Source: JAFGPF01 sp964500415 (GTDB lineage Bacteria; Chloroflexota; Dehalococcoidia; Dehalococcoidales; RBG-16-60-22). Taken from it: a DNA stretch of 64,000 bases. The notes below the pieces were generated by a model. It saw nothing but the letters and a program-made list of their open reading frames with translations, was not told where the DNA came from and did not search any database. Numbering within the stretch: position 1 is the stretch's first letter; every line of letters starts with the position of its first letter. The stretch is from the NCBI GenBank assembly GCA_964500415.1, contig CAZCOB010000001.1, positions 62,001 to 126,000 on the forward strand, given 5' to 3'. A program made the position numbers and the translations under genes. Shown piece after piece: positions 1-8,186 of this stretch.

Positions 1-1
1 G

Positions 2-508
2 CTTCTCAACCTGCCTGCCTGTTGTGTTATCCCGAAGGCAATGAGGCAAAAGAGAATCGGCGATGCCCTGGGAGTCTTCTGCGCCGCCGGACGCAGCATG
101 ATGTACTACTGCCTTGCCGGTAAGGAGGGTGATATTATCGGCATCGAAACCATGCCCGACGATTATAACGTGATACAGCCGGTTAAGGATGTACTGGCTC
201 ATGCCAATCATTATCATACCGACCGTTTTAAGAAGGGCGAACTGGTCTATATGGGCGCTCCGAGCAGCTACATTCGTGAGCCGCAAATGAGGAGGTTGAT
301 TGATAAACATTACGGAAATATCACGCTGGAGCGGATGATGGAAATCATGTCCGACCATAATCATTACCCGAAGGGAATATGCAATCACGCCCTGGAGGGG
401 TCTACCGCGGAGACGCTGGCTTCGGTGATAATGGTGCCTGAAGATAACGCCATGTACGTAACCTGCGGGCACCCCTGCGAGTACGAGTATGAAGAATATA
501 AATTATAA
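2..508 (+). CDS. C45-family peptidase/acyltransferase, C-terminal part (5'-truncated by window edge)
   Basis: The frame is open from the first bases of the window, so only the C-terminal ~168 residues are visible; the ATG at 41 is internal. The stretch with E-MPDD, HANHY, R-RR-L and SDHNHYPKGICNH fits the carboxy half of the C45 (acyl-CoA:6-aminopenicillanate acyltransferase-like, Ntn-hydrolase) family, which cleaves or forms amide bonds after self-processing at a cysteine. That catalytic cysteine lies upstream of the window and cannot be checked. The substrate is unknown. The gene ends 4 bp before the convergent stop of the phosphotriesterase-like gene. Family assignment is fairly confident; function in the cell is not. 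Confidence 0.7.
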   Translation, partial: LLNLPACCVIPKAMRQKRIGDALGVFCAAGRSMMYYCLAGKEGDIIGIETMPDDYNVIQPVKDVLAHANHYHTDRFKKGELVYMGAPSSYIREPQMRRLIDKHYGNITLERMMEIMSDHNHYPKGICNHALEGSTAETLASVIMVPEDNAMYVTCGHPCEYEYEEYKL

Positions 509-512
509 GCTA

Positions 513-1607
513 TTACCCGCTTGGCCGGTCAGCGATATACGACAGCAGGCGTCCGGGATTATCTATCGTCATGGTATTAACCTGCGTTTCCGTGACTCCC
601 TGCCGCAGCATTACAGGTACGATGTTGCGCAAAATATGGGCGTAACCGAACCCGCCGTAAGCAGTCAGGAGTACCTTTAAAAAGGTATCGTGGGACAGGA
701 GAATGTGCTCCAGGTACCCTTCGGCGATAAGCTGCATTATGGCGTCGATGCGTTGCGACTCGCCGGGGAAACTCATCACGCTTTCACCAAGCAGGAAGGG
801 CGGGAACAGGTGGCCGAAGGTGTCGAACTCGATGAAACAGCCGGCATCGGCAATGCGGCGGGCGGTATCCAGGTTTAAACCCATGATGTCGATATGGCAG
901 ATGACCGTCCTGTCCGGTCGGCCGCCGTTCTCCCGTAAGATGTGTAGTATCTCCTGTATTAGCTGGTTGTCCAGGCCGGGCGGGTGAATCGTCAGGGGTG
1001 CCCCGGTCTGGCTTTGAGCCGCCGCACAGGCACGCAACAATCGGCGCTCATCTTCACGCAGGGCGGGAGTCAGGCCTATCTCGCCGATGATGCCGGCGCA
1101 TATTCCGGTATCATCAATACCCACGGTCAGGTCGCGCACGAGCCCATCACAAAGTTGTGCCTCGGTCAAAGCGGCTACCTCTGTAGAATACTGTAGTCCC
1201 ATGTAGTAGCCGGTGCCCATGATTATGTTAAGGCCGGTAGCCTGTGCCAATCGTTGCAACCCCAGAGGATTATCACCACCGACGGGTCTGGTACTGACAT
1301 CGACAATGGTGTTGCCCCCGGCCTGTTTGTAGGCCAGAAGCTCTTTCGTCAGAACAGCCTCATCCGGTGATTGCAGGCAGTCCAGGTTACTTAAAGCATG
1401 CGCGCGTACCCAGGCAAGGTTTTCGAGTGTGACCGGAGCGTTGGCCAGCCGCTTTTCGGCCGGTTCGACCGGCTCAAAGTAAAAATTCTCCCGGGCGTCA
1501 ACGAAGATATGTTCATGAGGAAGGGTTATACCCAGCTTATTGGCATCAACCGGTCCCGTGACCGTTTGAGCCTTGAGAGACTTATGCGTTGTTATCGTTA
1601 TTTCCAC
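513..1607 (-). CDS. phosphotriesterase-family metal-dependent hydrolase
   Basis: A 364-residue TIM-barrel amidohydrolase of the phosphotriesterase (PTE/Php/lactonase) family. The metal ligands are all in place: HxH (His31, His33) in the motif LPHEH, a bridging Glu176 in GEIGLT, His208 in IHPPG, His238 in CHID and Asp307 in LSHD. The N-terminal 'T-V-TGPV---LGITLPHEH' is the standard opening for the family. A bridging Glu instead of carboxylated Lys is seen in several PTE-like lactonases and amidases, so the real substrate is probably a lactone or an ester rather than a phosphotriester. The start is GTG at 1607; the GAGGTG around it is the only Shine-Dalgarno-like element, so the start is only moderately sure. 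Confidence 0.9.
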   Translation of the reverse strand: MEITITTHKSLKAQTVTGPVDANKLGITLPHEHIFVDARENFYFEPVEPAEKRLANAPVTLENLAWVRAHALSNLDCLQSPDEAVLTKELLAYKQAGGNTIVDVSTRPVGGDNPLGLQRLAQATGLNIIMGTGYYMGLQYSTEVAALTEAQLCDGLVRDLTVGIDDTGICAGIIGEIGLTPALREDERRLLRACAAAQSQTGAPLTIHPPGLDNQLIQEILHILRENGGRPDRTVICHIDIMGLNLDTARRIADAGCFIEFDTFGHLFPPFLLGESVMSFPGESQRIDAIMQLIAEGYLEHILLSHDTFLKVLLTAYGGFGYAHILRNIVPVMLRQGVTETQVNTMTIDNPGRLLSYIADRPSG

Positions 1608-1773
1608 CTCTTTCTTATTGACTTACCCCCGGTATTGGTAACACTTTTCGGGGTAGATATTTACTGTTTGTTTTTAATAAAGTATATCACGTTTTATTAC
1701 CCAGGTGATTAACCTCATGTTATACTAATTCCTTACGTGATATTGAAACCTCAAAGAAGTTTATAGTGGATTA

Positions 1774-1917
1774 TTATTTCTCTTTGCTCTCACGCTTCGT
1801 TCGCTTGCTGACCTCGTCGGCCTTGGCGATGACAAAAATCATTGTCCCCAGCAGTACCAGGAAAATCCCTATACCTATCGGGCTTCCCCAACCCAGTATC
1901 ATCATTAAATCTCCCAT
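1774..1917 (-). CDS. small single-pass membrane protein, 47 residues
   Basis: A short reading frame from ATG 1917 to TAA 1774, preceded by a good Shine-Dalgarno (AAGGGAG, 8 nt spacing). The protein opens with MGDLMMILGWGSPIGIGIF, continues as one hydrophobic helix (about residues 4-31) and ends in a charged, Lys/Arg/Glu-rich tail (ADEVSKRTKRESKEK), so it should sit in the cytoplasmic membrane with a cytoplasmic C-terminus by the positive-inside rule. I know of similar GWGSPIG(I/L)G small proteins in Dehalococcoidia but no assigned role. Ribosome site, helix and tail make a real gene likely. Confidence 0.65.
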   Translation of the reverse strand: MGDLMMILGWGSPIGIGIFLVLLGTMIFVIAKADEVSKRTKRESKEK

Positions 1918-2142
1918 TTATATATCTCCCTTCTTAAATAAAATATTGCCCCGATTATACCTGCCAGTTCAAACCCGAGTCAAGTAACCTCCCCCATTTT
2001 ACGATGAATTGTTTTTAAAACCAAACAAAGCTGTACTTACCATAAATCTAAAATCAATACAAAGTTATTCCTCCCCCCCACCACGAAGGAATTGTTTCCC
2101 TTTATAAAAGTCCTTGGTTTTCATCGTTCCTTATATCGTAAA

Positions 2143-2171
2143 TTGTCATCGCTCTACCCCTGTGCTAGAAT
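2143..2171 (+). promoter_or_regulatory. sigma-70 type promoter of dprA
   Basis: TTGTCA at 2143-2148, 17 bp spacer, TAGAAT at 2166-2171, with an extended -10 (TGCTAGAAT). Transcription should begin near 2178, only about 4 nt before the TTG at 2182, so the dprA message would be nearly leaderless. This also argues against the longer reading frame that starts at 2092. Confidence 0.7.
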
Positions 2172-2181
2172 TAAACTTGCT

Positions 2182-3300
2182 TTGAAAGAGGACATTAAAT
2201 ACTGGGTAGGCTTCAACAGCATCCCCGGCATCGGACGTGTCAGGCTGTCCCAGCTTGAAGATTACTTCGGCGGGCTGGAGCAGGCCTGGAGGGCTTCCCC
2301 CGGCGAGCTGAAGCGCTCCGGAATCGATAGTATGGCTCTGCGGGCTATAAACCAGTGGCGTGATAAAATAGAACCTGACGAAGAGATGGAGAAGCTGGAA
2401 AAGTTCGGCATTAAGGTGCTTACCTGCAACGATTCTGCTTACCCGGGCCGACTCAAGGAGATATATGATTATCCTCCGGTGCTTTACCTGCGCGGCTTGC
2501 TATTGCCGGAGGATGATTGGTGTGTGGCGGTGGTCGGCACCCGGCGGGCGACCGTCTACGGTAAACAGGTAACTGAAGAACTGGTAGCCGACCTTGCCCG
2601 AAATAAAATTACCATCGTCAGTGGTCTGGCTAAAGGGATAGATACCATTGCTCACCGGAGCGCACTAGAGGCCGGTGGGCGTAGTCTGGCAGTCTTTGCC
2701 TGCGGACTCGATGTCGTCTATCCCTCCGAGAATGATAGGCTGGCTCGTGATATTATGAAACACGGCGCGCTACTCAGTGAATACCCTCTGGGTACCAGGC
2801 CTCGTGCAGAAAACTTTCCGCGCCGTAATCGGATTCTCAGCGGTCTGAGCCTGGGTGTTCTGATCACCGAGGCGGACGAGACCAGCGGTGCCATGATTAC
2901 GGCCCGTATGGCGTTGGAGCAGAACCGGGAGGTATTCGCTATTCCCGGCAATATCCTCTCGCCGGTGAGTCGGGGTACCAATCACCTTATCCAGGATGGA
3001 GCCAAACTGGTGCGCGAATACACTGATATACTGGAGGAACTCAACTTGACGGCAGTAGCCCGACAGATGGAGATGCGGGAGATACTCCCTGAGTCTGGCA
3101 CCGAGTCTGTCCTGCTCAAGCAGCTCAGCGCTGAACCGACCCATATAGATGAACTCTGCCGTAAGAGCGGGCTTCCGGCTGCGGAGGTCAGCGGCACACT
3201 GGCGATGATGGAGTTGAAGGGACTCGTCAAGCAAATGGGAACCATGAATTATGTCCTGGCGCGGGAATTGCGGCAGGAGTATCGAGTGAGAGTGGATTAG
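2182..3300 (+). CDS. dprA: DNA-processing protein DprA
   Basis: DprA loads RecA on single-stranded DNA during natural transformation. Seen here: an N-terminal SAM/HhH-like part (KYWVGFNSIPGIGR), then the Rossmann-like core with VVGTRRATVYG, IVSGLAKGIDTIAHRSAL, the PRRNRILSGLS and TSGAMITARMALEQNREVFAIPG motifs, and a C-terminal winged-helix segment (about the last 70 residues). The frame is open from 2092, but no Met occurs there, and a promoter lies at 2143-2171, so I take the TTG at 2182, which gives the expected family opening 'KEDIKYWVGF'. 372 residues. topA follows after 5 bp, the usual dprA-topA pair. The pilus genes at 56-64 kb could supply the DNA-uptake machine it would need. Confidence 0.92.
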   Translation: MKEDIKYWVGFNSIPGIGRVRLSQLEDYFGGLEQAWRASPGELKRSGIDSMALRAINQWRDKIEPDEEMEKLEKFGIKVLTCNDSAYPGRLKEIYDYPPVLYLRGLLLPEDDWCVAVVGTRRATVYGKQVTEELVADLARNKITIVSGLAKGIDTIAHRSALEAGGRSLAVFACGLDVVYPSENDRLARDIMKHGALLSEYPLGTRPRAENFPRRNRILSGLSLGVLITEADETSGAMITARMALEQNREVFAIPGNILSPVSRGTNHLIQDGAKLVREYTDILEELNLTAVARQMEMREILPESGTESVLLKQLSAEPTHIDELCRKSGLPAAEVSGTLAMMELKGLVKQMGTMNYVLARELRQEYRVRVD

Positions 3301-3305
3301 AAACT

Positions 3306-5402
3306 ATGAGCAAGAAACTGGTTATCGTGGAATCGCCGGCTAAAGCCAAAACACTGGGTAAAATTCTCGGGAAGAACTACAAGCTCAAGGCTTCACTCGG
3401 ACATGTAAGGGACCTGCCCCGGGGCCAGATGGGTGTGGACATAGAGAACGGATTTATTCCCAAGTACGTGGTGCCTAGAGCCAAGACCAAACTGGTCAAT
3501 GAGTTAAAGCAGGCGGCTAAAGACGCTTCAGCCATATATCTGGCTACCGACCCCGACCGCGAAGGAGAGGCCATTGCCTGGCATTTGGCGGAGGTAGCCA
3601 GGATCGAAAAGCGAAATTACCATCGCGTCGTCTTCCATGAGATAACTGAAGACGCCGTGAAATCGGCTTTTCAGAATCCCCGCACCATCGATATGCAGCT
3701 GGTGAATGCCCAGCAAGCGCGGCGTATCCTGGACAGGCTCGTTGGCTATAAAATCAGCCCGCTGCTCTGGCAGAAGGTCAGAAAACGCCTCTCCGCCGGC
3801 AGGGTGCAATCGGTAGCGGTTAAAATAATCGTCGACCGCGAGCGTGAAATACGGGCCTTCGTTCCTGAGGAATACTGGACCGTCGAGGCTGAACTTGAAA
3901 AGAAAAAAGAAAAACCTTCCTTCCGGGCAACATTAATCGGCCTCATCGATGGTAAAAAGCTTGATATTCATGCGCAAGAAGAAGCCGATAAGGTTAAAAG
4001 CGTGCTGGAGCAGTCAGCCTATGACGTGCTCAAGGTAAGCACTAAGAAGGCGACTCGCCAGCCGGCCCCGCCTTTTACTACCAGCACTTTACAGCAGGAA
4101 GCCTGGCGTAAGCTCCGCTTCACTGCCAAGCAGACCATGGCTATCGCCCAGCAGCTATACGAAGGCCTGCCGGTTGGCAATGAAGGCAATGTCGGCCTTA
4201 TCACCTATATGCGTACCGATTCCACCCGTGTGGCCAGTTCTGCTATCGGCGAGACCGTGGCCTTTATCCGTGAAAAATACGGTGCCAAATTCCTGCCTCC
4301 CCGCCCCCGCGCCTTCACCACCCGCACCAGGGGGGCGCAGGAAGCGCACGAGGCTATTCGCCCTACCAGGGTCAGCCGTGAGCCTGACTTTATTAAAAAA
4401 TATCTCAATAACAACCAGTTCAGATTGTATGACCTTATCTGGAAGCGGATGGTTGCCAGCCAGATGGCGGCGGCTTTATTTAATAATACTAACGTCGATA
4501 TCAAGGCCAAGGACCACCGCGACTATTTGCTGAGAACGGCCGTCTCGGTCAATACCTTCCCCGGTTTCATGAGCCTTTACAGCGAGAGCAGGGACGAGGT
4601 CGAGGAGGAAGGTAGTAAGAATGCGCTCCCCCGTCTGGCAAAAGGTGATGAGCTTAAGCTCCTGGGTATATTCCCTAAGCAGCGTTTTACCCAGCCGCCG
4701 CCCCGCTATACCGAGGCAACGCTGGTGAAAATTCTAGAGCAAAACGGCATCGGCCGGCCCAGCACCTATGCGCCGACCATCTCCACGATTCAGGACCGGG
4801 AGTACGTCACCAGGGTCAAGGGGGTCTTTCAGCCCACGGAACTGGGCATGGTGGTCAACGATTTACTCGTCCAGCATTTCCCCGACATCATAAATGTGAA
4901 GTTTACCGCCGGTATGGAGAACGAACTGGATAATATCGCCAGTAAGGGGCGTGAATGGCCGAGCGTCGTACAGGACTTTCATACTCCGTTTGAAAAAGAC
5001 CTGCAAAAGGCGCTCAAGACGGCGGAGAAGGTTAAGCTGGCGGACGAGGAAACCGGCGACTCCTGCCCCAAGTGCGGTAAACCGCTGGTGGTTAAAGCGG
5101 GGCGCTTCGGGAAGTTTATCGCCTGCAGCGGCTACCCCGAGTGCCGGTATACGCAGTCGTACCAGATTAAAGTCGGGGCGAAATGCCCCAAGTGCGGCAA
5201 AGAAATCGTACAGAGGGTAAGCAAGAAGAAGCGGACTTTCTATGGTTGCAGCGGCTATCCCGACTGCGATTTCATTACCAGTTTTAGGCCGTTGACCCAG
5301 CCCTGCCCGCGGTGCGGCGGCCTGCTTACCCAGCACGGCAAACAGGCCTGGTGTGTCAAGTGCGAGTATAAGGGGAAGGTGGAAGAGGAAAAGGCGGGAT
5401 AA
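3306..5402 (+). CDS. topA: DNA topoisomerase I (type IA)
   Basis: Relaxes negative supercoils. The 698-residue protein has the Toprim domain (residues 1-115: VIVESPAKAKTL, ATDPDREGEAIAWH), the catalytic Tyr301 in GLITYMRTDS, the EAHEAIRPT motif and three C-terminal four-cysteine zinc modules (CPKCGKPL...CSGYPEC, CPKCGKE...CSGYPDC, CPRCGG...CVKC). It is co-directional with dprA, 5 bp downstream. The stop codon and the last two codons (5394-5402) lie inside a copy of dispersed repeat A, so the native C-terminus has been replaced by repeat sequence. Confidence 0.97.
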   Translation: MSKKLVIVESPAKAKTLGKILGKNYKLKASLGHVRDLPRGQMGVDIENGFIPKYVVPRAKTKLVNELKQAAKDASAIYLATDPDREGEAIAWHLAEVARIEKRNYHRVVFHEITEDAVKSAFQNPRTIDMQLVNAQQARRILDRLVGYKISPLLWQKVRKRLSAGRVQSVAVKIIVDREREIRAFVPEEYWTVEAELEKKKEKPSFRATLIGLIDGKKLDIHAQEEADKVKSVLEQSAYDVLKVSTKKATRQPAPPFTTSTLQQEAWRKLRFTAKQTMAIAQQLYEGLPVGNEGNVGLITYMRTDSTRVASSAIGETVAFIREKYGAKFLPPRPRAFTTRTRGAQEAHEAIRPTRVSREPDFIKKYLNNNQFRLYDLIWKRMVASQMAAALFNNTNVDIKAKDHRDYLLRTAVSVNTFPGFMSLYSESRDEVEEEGSKNALPRLAKGDELKLLGIFPKQRFTQPPPRYTEATLVKILEQNGIGRPSTYAPTISTIQDREYVTRVKGVFQPTELGMVVNDLLVQHFPDIINVKFTAGMENELDNIASKGREWPSVVQDFHTPFEKDLQKALKTAEKVKLADEETGDSCPKCGKPLVVKAGRFGKFIACSGYPECRYTQSYQIKVGAKCPKCGKEIVQRVSKKKRTFYGCSGYPDCDFITSFRPLTQPCPRCGGLLTQHGKQAWCVKCEYKGKVEEEKAG

Positions 5403-5434
5403 GCGGCGGGTGATGCGGGGGTAGCCTGGGTGGG
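5394..5434 (+). repeat. dispersed repeat family A, copy 1 (contains topA stop)
   Basis: GCGGGATAAGCGG...CCTGGGTGGG; the TAA of topA is the TAA in GGGATAAGC. Other copies: 5495-5543, 10002-10050, 16349-16398 on +, 31057-31102 on -, and partial ones at 36861-36887 and 37611-37633 on -. Confidence 0.75.
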
Positions 5435-5445
5435 TGAATGAAAAT

Positions 5446-5483
5446 CCCCCTTTTATCCCCCTTTTCCAAAGGGGGAAACTGGG
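5446..5483 (+). repeat. dispersed repeat family C
   Basis: A pyrimidine run then a purine run (ATCCCCCTTTTATCCCCC...AAAGGGGGAAACTGG) able to form a hairpin. Related runs occur near 9905-9950, 16140-16250, 31110-31200 and 37633-37722, usually next to family A or B copies. Confidence 0.6.
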
Positions 5484-5494
5484 AAGGGAAACCT

Positions 5495-5543
5495 GCGGGA
5501 TAAGCCGCAGATGATGCGAGGGCGGACTGGGTGGGAAAAGATA
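5495..5543 (+). repeat. dispersed repeat family A, copy 2
   Basis: GCGGGATAAGCCGCAGATG...GGGTGGGAAAAGATA, about 100 bp after copy 1 and separated from it by a family C repeat. It lies in the leader of xerC and accounts for the apparently longer upstream reading frame (from 5511). Confidence 0.75.
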
Positions 5544-5594
5544 AGAAAAGAGGGGAAGTATGGAAAGGTAAAGGGCTGGTCGCAGGATAGAACT

Positions 5595-6560
5595 ATGCAG
5601 CAGGTCTTCAGCAAGTACATCGCGTTTCTGGAGGCGGAGAAGAACGCCTCTGCGTATACGGTGAGGAACTATACCAACGACCTGATGGAGTTCTTCGGCT
5701 TCGTCAGGGACAAGGGAATAGAGTCGCTCAGGGACGTTAACAAGCAGACGCTGCGCGACTATATGGCGTACCTGATGGCGCAGGGTAAGGCCAAGTCCAG
5801 CATCGCCCGGAAACTCTCGGCGATACGCTCTTTTTATCGTTACCTGATGCGGGAAGAAATGATAGCGGCCAGTCCCGCCGCGACGACTGTCTCACCAAAG
5901 CTGGACCGACGCCTGCCCTCTTTTCTGACCGTGGAGGAAGCCAAGCGCCTGGTGGAATCGCCCGACCTCTCCAAGGCGCCCGGTCAGCGCGACCGCGCCC
6001 TGCTGGAGCTTTTATACGCGTCCGGCCTGCGGGTAAGCGAGCTGGTGAACATAAACGTAGAGGAAGTGAACCTGGCGACAAATGAAATACGTGTCTGGGG
6101 CAAAGGCTCCAAGGAAAGAGTGGTGCTCATCGGCACTCCGGCGGCGCGGGCGTTAACGAGTTATATCGATAAAGGCAGGCGGGAACTGCTCGGAGGTAAA
6201 AAGAACAACGCCCTATTTTTGAATCGCTACGGCGAGCGCCTGCCGGCCCGGCGGGTACAGAAAATACTTCAAAAATATGCCCGGAATATCAATAAAAAAG
6301 TGCACCCGCACGTACTGCGCCACACCTTCGCCACGCATCTCCTCGACGGCGGGGCGGACTTAAAGGTCGTCCAGGAGCTGCTGGGACACGCCGACCTACA
6401 GAGCACGCAGATTTACACGCACGTAACGCAGAGTCGGGCGCGCAAGATATACCTCGCCGCCCACCCGATGGCGCGGGAAAAGGGTCTGGATTCTGGCCTT
6501 CGCCAGAATGACATGACTGACCATCCGATGGCGCGGGGAGACATTGGTAAACATGAATAG
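5595..6560 (+). CDS. xerC: site-specific tyrosine recombinase, XerC/XerD type
   Basis: Resolves chromosome dimers at dif together with FtsK in the standard model. N-terminal SAM-like DNA-binding domain (residues 1-90) and catalytic domain with the full set Arg146 (ASGLRVSEL), Lys170 (GKGSKE), His239, Arg242 (HPHVLRHTFATHL), His265 (LLGHADLQ) and Tyr274 (TQIYTHV). The ATG at 5595 is chosen because it gives the normal N-terminus (MQQVFSKYIAFLEAEKNAS); the longer frame from 5511 runs through repeat A. 321 residues, about 20 more than usual: the extra residues come from a 60-bp palindromic insertion (6465-6537) that duplicates the HPMAR motif. The 3' end overlaps the next gene by 8 bp. Confidence 0.92.
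   Translation: MQQVFSKYIAFLEAEKNASAYTVRNYTNDLMEFFGFVRDKGIESLRDVNKQTLRDYMAYLMAQGKAKSSIARKLSAIRSFYRYLMREEMIAASPAATTVSPKLDRRLPSFLTVEEAKRLVESPDLSKAPGQRDRALLELLYASGLRVSELVNINVEEVNLATNEIRVWGKGSKERVVLIGTPAARALTSYIDKGRRELLGGKKNNALFLNRYGERLPARRVQKILQKYARNINKKVHPHVLRHTFATHLLDGGADLKVVQELLGHADLQSTQIYTHVTQSRARKIYLAAHPMAREKGLDSGLRQNDMTDHPMARGDIGKHE
6465..6537 (+). repeat. palindromic repeat B inserted in xerC between 13-bp direct repeats
   Basis: CCGATGGCGCGGG occurs at 6465-6477 and again at 6525-6537, exactly 60 bp apart. Between them lies ATTCTGGC-CTTC-GCCAGAAT (6490-6509), a perfect 8-bp stem, followed by GAC, the hallmark of family B. The direct repeats look like a target-site duplication, and because 60 is a multiple of three the frame is kept. 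Confidence 0.7.
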
Positions 6561-7629
6561 TCGACTGGAAAAGTTACGCAACGAGTTTGACGCAAGGGAA
6601 ATCGATGCTATCTTTATTACGCAGGCGGAAAATCGCCGATATCTTTCCGGGTTCGACGGCACGGCCGGCTATCTGCTGATTACCCGGAAGAAAGCGGTTC
6701 TGGCCACGGACTTTCGCTATACCGAGCAGGCTGCCGGGGAGGCGCCAGATTTTGAGATTTTACATATCGGCGGCAAAATCGCCGACTGGTTGCCCGGTCT
6801 GTTACATGATGCGGGTATCAAAAGACCGGGGTTTGAGGCAGCCGACATTACGTTTAATTTCTACCTCCAGTTGAGCGATGCCCTGAAAGAGAAAAAAGCT
6901 ACCGTCAGGCTCGTCCCCGTAAGCGGGCTGGTGGAATCGTTGCGGGCAGTCAAAGAGCCGGGAGAAATCGAATTCATCAGGAAGGCGGCGGCCATCAGCG
7001 ATGCCGCCTTTGAATATGTAGAAGCGACGATGAAGGCCGGCATGACGGAAAAGCACGTGGCCTGGGAACTGGAGAAAAGCATGCGTGAAAACGGGAGCCA
7101 GTCGCTGCCCTTCGAAATAATCGTCGCTTCCGGCCCTCAGGCAGCCCTGCCCCATGCCAAGCCTACGGACCGGGTCGTTAAAGAAGGCGAGCCAATATTG
7201 ATAGACATGGGGGCGAAATACGGTGGCTATGCCAGCGACCTCAGCCGGACTATATGTATCGGAGCTCCCGATGATAAATATAAAGAAATATACCGCACCG
7301 TCCTTGACGCGCAGGCGGCGGCAATGTCTATAATAAATACGGGAACGACCGGCCACCAGGCCGATAGCGCCGCCAGGGGAACTATCGAAGAGGCTGGCTA
7401 CGGCGAGGCCTTCGGACACGCGCTGGGACACGGCGTCGGCCTGGCCGCTCACGAACTGCCCCGCCTCGGCCCCGGCGCGGAGGAGCCGCTAACCGAGGGT
7501 ATGGTGTTCACCGTGGAGCCGGGTATTTACCTGTCCGGGTGGGGAGGCGTCAGGATTGAAGACACTGTCGTAATGAAGAGCGGGAAGGCCATAGCGCTCT
7601 CTAAAGCTAGAAAGGCGAGGTATGATTAA
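6553..7629 (+). CDS. M24-family metallopeptidase (Xaa-Pro dipeptidase/aminopeptidase)
   Basis: Cytoplasmic proline-specific peptidase. The N-terminal creatinase-like domain (1-130) is followed by the pita-bread catalytic domain with all five metal ligands: Asp218 (LIDMG), Asp229 (ASDLSRT), His293 (GHGVG), Glu322 (TVEPGIY) and Glu336 (RIEDT). I chose ATG 6553, with GGGGAG 12 nt upstream, over the TTG at 6544, which is only 3 nt from that site. 358 residues. The stop overlaps the efp start by 8 bp, a pepQ-efp pairing common in bacteria, so translation is likely coupled. Confidence 0.93.
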   Translation: MNSRLEKLRNEFDAREIDAIFITQAENRRYLSGFDGTAGYLLITRKKAVLATDFRYTEQAAGEAPDFEILHIGGKIADWLPGLLHDAGIKRPGFEAADITFNFYLQLSDALKEKKATVRLVPVSGLVESLRAVKEPGEIEFIRKAAAISDAAFEYVEATMKAGMTEKHVAWELEKSMRENGSQSLPFEIIVASGPQAALPHAKPTDRVVKEGEPILIDMGAKYGGYASDLSRTICIGAPDDKYKEIYRTVLDAQAAAMSIINTGTTGHQADSAARGTIEEAGYGEAFGHALGHGVGLAAHELPRLGPGAEEPLTEGMVFTVEPGIYLSGWGGVRIEDTVVMKSGKAIALSKARKARYD

Positions 7630-8179
7630 CGCAACGGAGTTGAGGAAAGGGGTTCTTATCGAATTCGAAGGCAAGCTTTACCAGGTCGTCGAGCACCAGC
7701 ATGTCAAGATGAAGCGGACGGCCCTGGCGAAGGTGAAACTCCGTGATATCAATGCCGGCCATACCATCGAACGTTCCTTCCAGTCGGACGACAGGCTCGT
7801 CCGGGCGCGCCTCGACGAGCGGCAGATGCAGTACCTCTACAACGACGGCAACCTGTACTATTTCATGGACCAGGAGAACTTCGAGCAGATGCCCCTGACA
7901 AAGGAACAGCTCGGCGACGCGCTCGACTACCTTAAAGAAGGCAATACCGTGGAGGTATCCAACTATAAAGGCGAGGTGGTGGGGGTCACGATGCCGATTA
8001 CCGTGGAGCTCGAAGTAGCGGAGACAGATCCCGGCTTCAAGGGAGACACCGCCACCGCCGGTACGAAACCGGCCAGGCTGGAGACCGGCCTGACGATACA
8101 GGTTCCCCTGTTCATCAACGAAGGCGATGTGCTCAAGGTGGACACGCGTACCGGAACCTATCTGGAGAGGAGGGGTTGA
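7622..8179 (+). CDS. efp: translation elongation factor P
   Basis: Relieves ribosome stalling at polyproline. All three OB-like domains are present in 185 residues, with the family signatures QYLYNDG, TDPGFKGDTA, GTKPA-LETG and DTRTGTYLERRG. The domain I loop that normally shows P-G-K/R-G with the modifiable residue at position ~34 reads HVKMKRTALAKVKL (residues 27-40), one residue shorter and without the Gly-X-Gly turn. It therefore probably differs in post-translational modification or works unmodified. No EpmA/EpmB/EarP/YmfI gene is in the window. Confidence 0.95.
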   Translation: MINATELRKGVLIEFEGKLYQVVEHQHVKMKRTALAKVKLRDINAGHTIERSFQSDDRLVRARLDERQMQYLYNDGNLYYFMDQENFEQMPLTKEQLGDALDYLKEGNTVEVSNYKGEVVGVTMPITVELEVAETDPGFKGDTATAGTKPARLETGLTIQVPLFINEGDVLKVDTRTGTYLERRG

Positions 8180-8186
8180 GACTGCT

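Noticed and set aside
2092..2181. Longer dprA start at TTG 2092
   Set aside because: It overlaps the predicted promoter at 2143-2171, its ribosome site is one base away from the start, and the extra 30 residues do not look like DprA.
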